From Amoebophrya sp. A120 (lineage: Eukaryota; Sar; Dinophyceae; Syndiniales; Amoebophryaceae): 64,000 nt of DNA. Shown in pieces: positions 25,401 to 34,400 of the stretch; positions within the stretch are counted from its first letter, which is position 1, and each line of letters opens with the position of its first letter. Below the pieces are notes generated by a model that was not told the DNA's origin, did not search any database, and saw nothing but the letters and a program-made list of their open reading frames with translations. The translations under genes were made by a program, and so were the position numbers. The stretch lies in assembly GCA_905178155.1 (NCBI GenBank), contig CAJINV010000002.1:1890922-1954921 (forward strand), written 5' to 3'.

Positions 25401-26205
25401 TTCTGTAACACGTGGACCATGTGATTCTCGTTGGAGCCCTTTTCCCCGTGGTCGTCCCGGGCCTTGGCGATTACCCCACCGGCACAGGTAATCGTCTCCG
25501 CGGGGATACTATGAACTGCAAAAGCATCGTACTAGTAGAAATCGCATGACAAATTCCCTCAGCATGAAAAATGAAATTTGTCATGCTGTTTTGCCTTGGT
25601 GTGGAGATTTGTAATGCATGACTGCGATTACTGCGAGTACGATACTTTTGCACAGGATAGATACCCGGGATGCGCGTGTGGCCGCGGGTAGCGCAAAAAC
25701 CCGTCCCGGTTGCCTGTCTCTCGGTAGAATACAGGATTTTTGGCGCGTGCGCGGGGTCAGACAAGGTCGTCGTGTGCTTGTAGTTTGTTTTACTGGTATG
25801 CTGAAATAGTTCCGTACTTCTGCTTGTACTTCTACTTGATGATGTACTTGCGCCGGTTTCACTTCTTTTACCATGCAGAGAAGTTTCTACCGTCAACTTC
25901 TTGTTGGTCGCTTTCTTCATCTTCACTGTTGCAGCTGCTACGACCGTTGTAGAGGTGGTCCCGCTCCAGGTCGCCCTCGTGTCAATCGACGAGTCGAAAA
26001 CACTTTTGCACGTCCAGAGCAAACAGCTGAACCCGGACCTGCAGCCGTGTCGCAGTAGCAAGGACGAGGACCGCAGAGAAGTTCTTGTTGGACGAGACGC
26101 CACGGCATCATGACGGCAGAAACTATCCACCCGACGAGAGGCAGCTGCTGGACTCCTCGTACTAAGTGGTTCCCGGCGTCGTGATTTCGGTCGCGCGGGG
26201 GTCAT
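22492..26205 (-). CDS. Secreted repeat-domain protein 2, two domain copies
   Basis: This gene has about 700 codons and is a paralogue of the next gene downstream. Its N-terminal 150 residues are basic and Ser/Thr-rich with one hydrophobic stretch; I am unsure of the start. Two domain copies follow, near 25.7-24.3 and 23.2-22.7 kb. Each has RIPGI...ETITC(A/S)GGV, VH(V/I)LQ, (Y/F)CFGxGE(I/M)KI, CFLGG, EGYWD, and YVEIVAD...DETKFVA(T/S)WWT, then a CC motif and an FLE or FVE linker. The copies resemble each other more than those of gene 1, so this pair duplicated later. Six introners and one GT-AG intron (about 23999-24113) are needed to keep one frame. The protein ends AAYLVAV. Secretion is inferred from its paralogues. 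Confidence 0.7.
23311..23635 (-). mobile_element. Introner, family G
   Basis: Ends TACTGAGAGGAAAAATCCCC and ...TTTTTCCTTTCGATA. Flanked by TGCGG on both sides. Removal joins GGRP to QRTQTS in frame. Confidence 0.86.
23696..23974 (-). mobile_element. Introner, family D
   Basis: Ends TATCCTGAGTAAAAACG and CGTTTTTACATTTGATA, the latter drifting toward a family B end. Flanked by CATGT on both sides. Removal joins PQQH to DPVRGG in frame. Confidence 0.86.
24327..24599 (-). mobile_element. Introner, family B
   Basis: Ends TATGCATTGCAAATATTATG and ...ACATTTGCATTTGATA. Flanked by CGTCT on both sides. Removal restores DETKFVATWW. Confidence 0.88.
24639..24847 (-). mobile_element. Introner, family F
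   Basis: Ends TATCGCAAGAAAAAACTG and CAGTTTTTTCTTTGCATA. Flanked by TAGCT on both sides. Removal restores SSYVEIVAD. Confidence 0.88.
25007..25251 (-). mobile_element. Introner, family C
   Basis: Ends TATGGCGCTCTCAAACGTTA and complement. Flanked by CCTCC on both sides, which would also permit a GT-AG choice. Removal joins KPEE to EGYWD in frame. Confidence 0.88.
25509..25659 (-). mobile_element. Introner, family A
   Basis: Ends TATGAACTGCAAAAGCATCG and CGATACTTTTGCACAGGATA. Flanked by GATAC on both sides. Removal joins RIPGIP to AETITC in frame. Confidence 0.88.
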
Positions 26206-26464
26206 TTTAGCTAGAACAAGTGCACCAGGCGGTAGCGGTTTTACTTATTTCAAATCGGATTAAGATTAACACATTGCTGTCAGGGTAAAATTGAAAATGG
26301 GGGGTAAGGTGAAGCGAAAATGGGTTTTAGCTGCAAATCAGGAAAGACTTTTAGATGAAATTCGTTCTTCAACGGGGGAAAGGAGGACCACGCCCAAAAA
26401 ACGCTAATAAACCCCCGTACGGTCGTATTGAAGACGACAGAAGGACGGGAACGAAGACGATTTT

Positions 26465-26527
26465 TGCACGAACATGCGACAACGGTTGGACGAACGACAG
26501 GAACGAAGATTTTGATTTTTCCGTGGA
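26465..26527. repeat. Direct repeat, copy 1
   Basis: A segment of about 63 bp starting TGCACGAACATGCGAC and ending TTTTTCCGTGG. It recurs with a few substitutions at 26723-26785. Confidence 0.88.
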
Positions 26528-26706
26528 ATTTGCGATGCTAGAAGCAGCACGCTAAGCTAGAGCTGTGATGCTTCTGAACTAGCTAAACGGGACTACATTG
26601 CGAGGACAAACTTGGCATGCCAAACAACCAGAGCTGGTTGATTTGTCTAGCACATTTCCGTTTCCCACCTTGACTCTGGGGTGGGGACGTTTTTACTCAG
26701 AATACC
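26528..26706. mobile_element. One-ended family D introner relic
   Basis: The sequence matches the right part of the family D element at 23696-23974 (shared phrases such as TTGATTTGTCTAGCA and GTGGGGACGTTTTTAC) and ends ...ACTCAGAATA. The opposite terminal repeat is absent; its place is taken by repeat copy 1. It is the only clear introner-derived sequence I found outside a gene. Confidence 0.78.
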
Positions 26707-26722
26707 AACTATGCACAACGGT

Positions 26723-26785
26723 TGCACGAACGTGCGACAACGGTTGGACGAACGACAGGAACGAAGATTTTATATTTTTCCGTGG
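26723..26785. repeat. Direct repeat, copy 2
   Basis: Second copy of the 63-bp segment, 258 bp from copy 1, starting TGCACGAACGTGCGAC. It follows the intact end of the relic element after about 16 bp. Confidence 0.88.
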
Positions 26786-27489
26786 CGACAAGAAGCAGGA
26801 CGATTACGTTTATGAAATCTATCTTCACGTCAAGCTTTGTATAAACTTTTCTGCTTTCGTTGCCCTAGACATGGTAGAAGTACACACAGGTTCTGCGTCT
26901 GACTGTCTCAGTCACGTCCGCGGGAACATGTTGTTCAACGGAGCATCTACAGGAGTAGCTGCTCTTCTGACGCAAAGTCGTTGCTCTTCTCGAAGACCTC
27001 GTGGAAGACTACGACTTTCTTTGCGGGGCCAGTACTTTGCAACATGTAGTAGTTGTAGTTCATGGATGTTGTTTCCACGAGAGCCGGCAGGTGTGTAGTT
27101 CACGCGATTTTGAAGTTACCACGCACGAGGATGAGGATTGCGATTGCCATAAGCACAAGGACGTAATAAAACTAACATGTTGGAGCCCAGGAAATAAAAT
27201 ACTTGCGGGACAAGGAGAATGGGGTTTTGCGATTCACTAGAGACTGAGGACACGATACGTTTTTCGAGTGACAGTGAGAAAGGTGCAAAACTAGAAAGTA
27301 GGGGTCGTACGGCACTGGCATGCAGGATCTGCTGATCTGGCGATTTTTTGAATTCGCACAAAGAGGGAAAGAATCTTGTGGAGGACGTTTTCGCGTCTTT
27401 TCAAGAAGCACAATTGATGAACAAGAACGCAGTAGTACGTTGTCGATTGAGTCTGATTCTCCTGATAGGTAGATTGATATCATCTTCGT

Positions 27490-29286
27490 TCACACCGCGA
27501 CAAAAGCCTCTTCCTCCAGTTCGTCCGCAGCAGAGGGCGCGTTGGTTTGTTCGTCATCCGCATCTTCCGAATTTCCTTTCTTGTTTTCGAGAAAAGACCC
27601 GCCACAGCAGCCCGCGCCATCGTCGGTAGCATTGGCGCTGGGTTGCGCCGCCACGACCGGCTCCTTCGCGAACCACGTCAGTGTGAATGACCCGGCTTCG
27701 GCTCCAGCTTTGACTTGCCAGTAGTAAGGGCCCGTAAAGTATGGACAGGAATAAAGACTTTGCCGTACTACTACTACACGAAGTACATTTTGGACTAACT
27801 TTGTTTCCCTCTGCTCTCAACAAATTCTGCAGGACAACATTAGTAGATCTTGATCTTTATTAATATTATTCAAGCGCTTGCAGTTTCAGGTTCAGCAATC
27901 AGCATGCCATCAAGATCATAAATGTCAACCTGCTTCAACTTCTTCGATAAATTGTTCGTGATGCATTTATCTATACGTCGTCTCGTACAGCAAATTTCAA
28001 TTTCTTTTCCATATAGCGGGGACGAGTTCCGAGTTCTTTTCAAAGGTGACGGTGCTTTTTGGGTACTTATCGCTTGCAGCGTTCGGGTCGTAGCAATATA
28101 CTGCCTGCGCTTCGATATCACCCACAAATATTTGTCCCCCTCTGGGTAGGGAAATGAAGTATAATCAATTTGCATGGAAATCATCTGTAAGTATTGCGTG
28201 ACATCATTCGACATTAAAGGCGAAGCTCAGTTTCGCTCTACACATGAAGGTGGGCCGTCGCTCTTCTAGAAACTATGTCATGCTTGGCTCCTGTTCTTGA
28301 CAGCGTATTTCATCCAAGTCCAACTCCAACCACAACTCCGAAACACACGAAGAAATACAGAACTATTCCCAGAGGTGGACCCAAGAAAGGACAGCGTGTT
28401 TGCATCCCATACTCAATTTTGTCAAACGGTCCGAAGCAGTACACATCTGCACGACCTCCGCTGGCGTTGTCGATCTTATCAAATGCAAATATCGATCTGG
28501 GTCTGGAAGGCGAAGGATGCAAGGTCTGGCGTCCTCATGCATATTTTGCATGACCCATGAGGTCTGGAATGTAGGACATAGCATGACAGATTCTGTGAGA
28601 GTTCTATCATGCCTATCCTGCATGAGAAACTGCCTCTGAACTAGGTCAACAAAAGTGGGCAGCTTTTGGTAACTATGCAACACATGTTTTTACATGATTC
28701 AGGTTCAGCATGACAAGTTGCTTTGTTCCAGACCCAAACATATTAATTTGCATTTGATAGATCTCGTCCGGGTACAGTCCGCTCGCCGCACCATCCTATC
28801 CACTGCAAAAAGTATCGCACTCGTAGTAATTGCTGTTATCTTCTTCACGCATGAGATGAAATCTCACACTCTAGCTTTGCCTGATCCACCATGACAAGAA
28901 ACTGCATTTATTTTCTACAGTTCGGAAAATTTCAATTTGTAATGCAATTTATATATACTAGTACGTGTACGATACTGTTTTGCAATGCATACGTCCTTCA
29001 GGATGTGAACGGCTTCCTCCTTCGCGTTGAACAGCCCAATCATGCCGGAATCACAGGAGAAGAGGTTACCCGCGAGGCCCTCAACCGACTTGGAAAACCC
29101 GATGGAAGGACAGGTCGCAGAAACGTCGTTGGCAGATGCAGCTTGGCCATCGGCAGAAAGCTTTTGCTGGTTTTCGCGTTCATGTTCTTCTGCGTTGACC
29201 ACCATGCTGGCAGCCAGTTGTGCCGTGTCAGCGGAGGCTGCGAGCAGGAGACCGGCAGCAGACGCGGAACGGTACTTGCTACGCAT
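27490..29286 (-). CDS. Secreted repeat-domain protein 3, one domain copy
   Basis: This is the smallest of three tandem paralogues. The Met at 29286 begins a likely signal peptide (MRSKYRSASAAGLLLAASA); in-frame Mets also lie at 29313 and 29331. The single domain shows MIGLF, AVHILKD, VYCFGPFDKI, then near the 3' end YYWQVKAGAEAGSFTLTWFA, a GAGCCGGSFLE linker and the terminus EEAFVAV. Two introners (28797-28991, 28477-28759) are removed in frame. Between about 28.3 and 27.75 kb the exon plan is unresolved; the acceptor ACTTACAG near 28190 and an open segment reading QAVYCYDPNAASDKYP are the best clues. Reading on without splicing would give a hydrophobic C-terminus, which I think is an artefact. 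Function unknown. Confidence 0.62.
28477..28759 (-). mobile_element. Introner, family B
   Basis: Ends TATCAAATGCAAATATCG and ...AATTTGCATTTGATA. Flanked by GATCT on both sides. Removal joins PDEI to DNASGG in frame. Confidence 0.87.
28797..28991 (-). mobile_element. Introner, family A, long variant
   Basis: Ends TATCCACTGCAAAAAGTATC and TTTTGCAATGCATA; 195 bp against about 150 for the family. Flanks CATCC and CGTCC (one mismatch). Removal joins HILKDG to AASGLY in frame. Confidence 0.83.
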
Positions 29287-29984
29287 GGGCAACGTGGGAT
29301 GGTGGTGCGACATGGCTACTCTGCCGTACAATGATGAAAGCTGTTTTATTCAAAAATTGGCGCAAAGACGGCAAGAGCCGGTAGAGCTAGAGAAAGTAAA
29401 AATTACTGTGTAGCGACGAATGTATAGAGATGCTCAGGAATAATCTTGGCTGTCTGAAAAAGGGGTACTGCTGCAAGGGGGCAGCTAGTTGCATGTCCTG
29501 GTCTGATCAATTTTTTCAAAGCTGTTGTACTGTCGCTCTTGCCTTAGTGGTTTCGCTAGCAGGCGTGAAAGACATGATCTATCGAGAACGAATTACCTTT
29601 ATTAGAGCCGGAGCTTATACACAAAAACGAGTAAGGAAGAACGAAACGAAAAGGAGGCAAAAATGCGACGAACACCAGGAACAAAATTAATGACGAAGAC
29701 GACAGCGCGCTTTCCTTTTTGAGGAACGAAAACGAAAAATTCTACTACAGGTGGACGGACGATGGAATCGAAAGCAGAATGTCAACGAAAATGCAACGGT
29801 CTTCTCGCGAATATGAGTAGCAACCTTGGCATCACATGAGGCAACAAACCACGTTGCAGAACAAGGCACTCCTGTGCGAAGGGTAAGTACAAGGCGACCA
29901 GGGCACGAGTGGCCCTTGCTCCTCGGGGAATGTTAAAATCTGGCAGCCGACAACGACCGGCAACAGAGTCGTTTCGGCCATGAT
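29287..29984. other. Intergenic upstream of repeat-domain gene 3
   Basis: AT-rich flank with no supported gene. It leads into the GC-rich island that starts near 29985. Confidence 0.5.
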
Positions 29985-30760
29985 ATTACGGCGGCCAAAC
30001 CCTTCGCCGGGCGGCAAAGCTGACGAGTTTGTCTCGGCTATCGGCCGCACGCTTTGGCGCTAGGTAGCACCCACAAGCATGCGGCAAAACGGTGCGCGCC
30101 TGATTTGCTGATCGCGATATCACGCCAGCTGCCCCTCCACCACGGGCGCCAATACAAACACGCGGCGGACGCCAGTGGCAGAGCGTGCGGGCGCAGCCGC
30201 GGAGGCTACGAGGGTTCCGGCCCAACGAACAGAAAGTCCCTGGCGCAGGCCCAGCAGACCGAAGCACTTCGCTAAGCCAAGCGACACAGGCCCCCCGGCG
30301 AGAGTGGGGGCGGCCCAGGCCGGCTGCCGGGCCAGCCTGGGGCCGCCCCCCCTCGTCCTTTCGGCAAAAGCGAGCGGCCACGCGCGCCCGGCCCGCCACC
30401 CCAGGGGAAAAGCACAGACACAGGCACAGGCGGCGCGGCACTAGGTTGGTAGCTCTTTTCGTCGTTCGGCGGTCGCGGTTTCGTCAGTTCCGCGGCGCTG
30501 TCCACCGCGCCGGGCACCCGGTCCGTTCACGTATTCAACGAGCGCTGCTACGGTGGCGGGCGCCAGCCGTCAGCCAATACGTAGATGGCCAACAAGGCCA
30601 CGCCGGCGCTATCTCCTCAATACTGCGGAGAGATACAACGCCACGGCGCCGGCGCCGCTGCACTAGCTCCCGGGCGCGGGGGGACTGCAAAGACAAGGCA
30701 GGGCCTGGAGACGGCCCCCCGCCTGGCGGCCGGTGATGTGATGGGACGCCGGAGCACGTA
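29985..30760. other. GC-rich island 1
   Basis: Abrupt change to strongly GC-rich sequence with overlapping open frames in several phases on both strands, as expected from GC bias alone. No domain, introner or clear internal repeat was seen. It lies upstream of repeat-domain gene 3. Confidence 0.7.
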
Positions 30761-31448
30761 AGAACAACAACAAAAGCCGCCGCCTCTCCTCCTCTTGCTT
30801 CTAACAAGTGGCGCGCTTTGCTTTCGCGTTTTTCGTTTTGCAAACAAGATGAAGACTACATGGCCGACAAAGCAGATGCAGAAGGTCCTCTCGCACGGAT
30901 AATACATAATAGTTGCTCCAAGCTCAAATGGAAACATCCCTCACTCGACTGCTCACATCTTCCTCTTCGTATACGAAAATAGAAGTGCTATTATTTTCTT
31001 TCAGCCTTGTGCCGGTTCTCCTTCCCCCTCAAAAAAGCGTACATGTCGTGGAACAACAGAAGCCGTGCCCCTGCAGCATCAAATCAAAATATTGATTCAC
31101 GACAAAAACCCAGGGCACGATGGTGATATTAACACTCGTTCCGCTAGGGCACCATTGCGCGTTGAAAATATTCCGCGTCCACCAACTACAACCGTATTCA
31201 GGTGGTCTTGCGTAGTACTCTAATATTCACAGTCTCGACCAAAACTTGTGAATGTCATGTCGATGTCGCTTGAAAATTATCTCGCTACTGAATTTTCAAT
31301 GTATCCATATAAATCAGGTTTTCATTTTCAAAAGTATCGTCGTTTTGAGTCCACTTGTTCGCCACTTAGAAGTGATTCGTTGGATTCATCTTCTTGAGAA
31401 ACTACTACAGTCCGGTCTTATCCGCCAACACAGTTCATGTTTAATGCT
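30761..31448. other. Intergenic downstream of CLP1
   Basis: AT-rich, no supported gene. On the minus strand near 31170 a short open stretch reads FNAQWCPSGT, similar to FNAQWFFDGT of repeat-domain protein 1. It is too short to call a relic. Confidence 0.4.
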
Positions 31449-34400
31449 CTATGACAGCGCCTCCAAGAACGTCATATTCCGGATGTCGTTCGGTACCAAA
31501 AAGTAGTTACTCGGCAACGGCGGCACGTCGGGCATCGCGACGTGGAGAATCCCTTCGCTGATATCAATCCCCGTGACGAGGATGTATCCCGCGAGCTGCA
31601 TGTACTGCAAATCTTCCTCGGATTGCGCCCGGATGACGGCGAGGGCGGGAATATGGAGGTGAAAGAAATTTTGGTTTGAGGAGGTGTCGTAGTCTGGCAT
31701 GCCGTTGGAGGACATTCATCAAATGTTATTTTTTCATATGCAGCATACATAGGTTTCGAGTCCTACAACATGTTCTTGACAGTCTTACGACACCTCAACT
31801 ACCAACATCAAAGCTTTCTCTTTCATAGGTGTGAATCAGCTCAGAAAGCCGTGTGCGGTCAAACACCGAAGTTGCTGTTTTGATTTTTTTTGTCATGCAG
31901 AAATCAATAGCAAATGCCATCAATGGCGACATGGACATTTGTTTCTGATGCGCGATACTACGTGCATAACATGATCTGTCATGCATAAGAGCTCAGAGGA
32001 AAAAAATCATGGAGGTACTCAATTGCGGGAAACTGCGGATGTTTCCGTCCATGTCGGATCGGTATTCTAGCCTTGTCGTGTCGCTTATCGAAGGAAAAAG
32101 ATTTGTCATGCGGAGCTTGCATTATGCTGGTTTTCTGTTCTTCATTTGTGCATGACAAGTTGAACCTATAATTTCAGGGCTCGCAGATACATGCTGACGG
32201 TCACCGTTGTTCCAATACTGCATTGCTTGTCCTACAAGAAAAACCAGATAAAGATAACACTCTGCGAGCGCCCGCCCATGACAAATTCGATCCTCCTTCC
32301 CATACACTGGAGCAAATTGACTTGGTGAAGAGGAAAGGAGCCGTGGTAAGCCGTGAGGGGTACAAATTGCTGCAGCACGAGGGGAAGCTCTTCGCCAGGC
32401 TGGGGAAAGGGGAAACCTGGTTTAGATTTGATGGAACGCGCATAACAAATGCCGACTTGAGGGAGCCACGACTTGCATCACATATTTTCATCTTGATCTT
32501 TCGCTGAGTGATCAAATGGAACGAACACGCATGAAGAGAGACCCCACACAACACAAAAATCAGAAATTCTTCATAACAAATACCGTTGCTAATCGGCGAC
32601 ACGCCCTGGAAGTACTCCCGCATCCTCATGTGCCTCTGCATCCGCAGCGTCTGCGCGTCTTCGTGGAACGCCCCGTCGGTTTTGTCGATAAACGCCACGT
32701 CGACGTTTTCGGTCTCGAACGCTTTGCGCAGTTTATCGGCTAAGATGTGGTCGTCGATGCAGAGAATGGTGTCGATGTAAAATTGCCGAACCAGGGTCTG
32801 GAGGATATCCACAGTCGGGGTGCTAGGCGCGTTTAGGATGAGCCCGGATTGGGAGATGCGCTTGACATCTGTATGTGTGATTTAGATTTTGTATGTGTGG
32901 TTTTGTAAATACGGAGTGAGAGTGTCGAGTTCGAGGAGAGCAGTACAGATTTGGCTTTAGATAATGGAACCGCATGAAGACATCCTGACTTCGCCTATAC
33001 CTTCCGACATCTCCAGTTCTAGCTGGTGTTTCTTCAACTCCTTCGCCGTATTTGCGTTGCTGTTCGCGATTACTTGGTCCAAGAAAGAGCTCCCCATCAG
33101 CTTCTTATTTACCACCGTCGCGAGCCTGCTGCAGACCTGCTCGTACAACGGTATGTTGTCGCTCCACTGCATGTTGCCGTAGAAAAACGTTATCCTCTTT
33201 GTCTGCTCCTCCTCCAGAAATTTCGGTATTGCGCAGTGCACGCAACTCGGCAACCCTTTCAAAGGCTCTGAGACCGAAGCCGTATACCTGGTATCTGTTT
33301 CGACGTACAAAGGCGTCCTCGCCCTTCTTATCGCGTAGTGCCAGAGGATTTCCGACACTACCGATTTCCCACTCCCTATCCTATGTAAAAACGTCCCCAC
33401 CCCAAAGTTGTCATGTAGATTTGCAAGCACAAGAGCATTTGTATATGCGCATCCCCATGAGAGACATTTCCCATCGTGTTTTGGAACTTGTAATGCTGCA
33501 AAAAGGATAAGGAGATGGATTTGTTATGCGGCTTCTCTTGCTAAGCTGTCCTCCAGTGCAGCCTGCAACTTGTCATGCGTGATCCCTAAAACTTCAAGTT
33601 TTGTGTTGCAAAATCCCCATCTTGACTCTGGGGTGGTGACGCGTTTACTCAGGATACTCCCGTCTGACCCACACACCATCACCCGCGGTGCCGCCGCGCC
33701 GACTTCTATATCCTGCGTAAAAACGTCCCCGCCCCAGAGTTGTCATGCGAATGTGCAATGACAGGAACATTTGTAATGCGCATCTCCTCGAGAGGCATTT
33801 CTAGTCGTGTTTTGTAATGCTATAAACAGAATGAGTAAATGTATTCCTCATGTGGCTTTCCTTTCTAACCAGCACTACACTGCAGATGGAAGCTTGTCAT
33901 GCAGAACTGCCAAAACTCGGAGATTTGTGTTGCAGATTTCCCATCTTCACTATGGTGTGGGGGCGTTTTTACGTAGGATATTCTATGGCGCGAATTCGTC
34001 TCCTCTCGATGACCGCGGCGCAGTTTGCGTACTGGTTCATCTGGGGGTTTGCCGCGGCGAATTCCTGCACTGTTGGCCCGGTGATCTGCAAAGTGCAGCC
34101 CCGCCAGGTGTAGAAGCCGGACCGGGAGCCGGGGAGAATGGAATATTCTTGCTCAATTACCATTTCCTTCCCGAAAATCTCCGCGGTTCTGGTTGGGTCC
34201 GGCCCTCGTTCGCTGTGGCAGACCTTCACAGTCACCGGGTCGTAGAGTTTGTCGTCCACTAAAACGCGGTATTCCGTACCGGCGTCAAGCTCTATGCGCC
34301 GGGATCGGGGGACTTCCTGTGTTTCATTTGTTTTTGGATCATGATAAAAGTGGGCGTGATGAAGAGGCACGGTGCAATTCTTGCTCCCATGGTGCAACAG

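Larger units (their letters stand above)
26206..27489. other. Intergenic between repeat-domain genes 2 and 3
   Basis: About 1.3 kb with no supported gene. It holds the direct repeats at 26465-26527 and 26723-26785 and the truncated family D element between them. Confidence 0.5.

Noticed and set aside
28250-28350. Hydrophobic C-terminus (GIVLYFFVCFGVVVGVGLG) of repeat-domain protein 3
   Set aside because: It arises only by reading through a likely intron; the paralogues continue to a Trp segment and VAV end that are found further downstream.
31140-31200. FNAQW motif as a relic of the repeat domain
   Set aside because: Only about ten residues match and stops surround it; chance similarity cannot be excluded.
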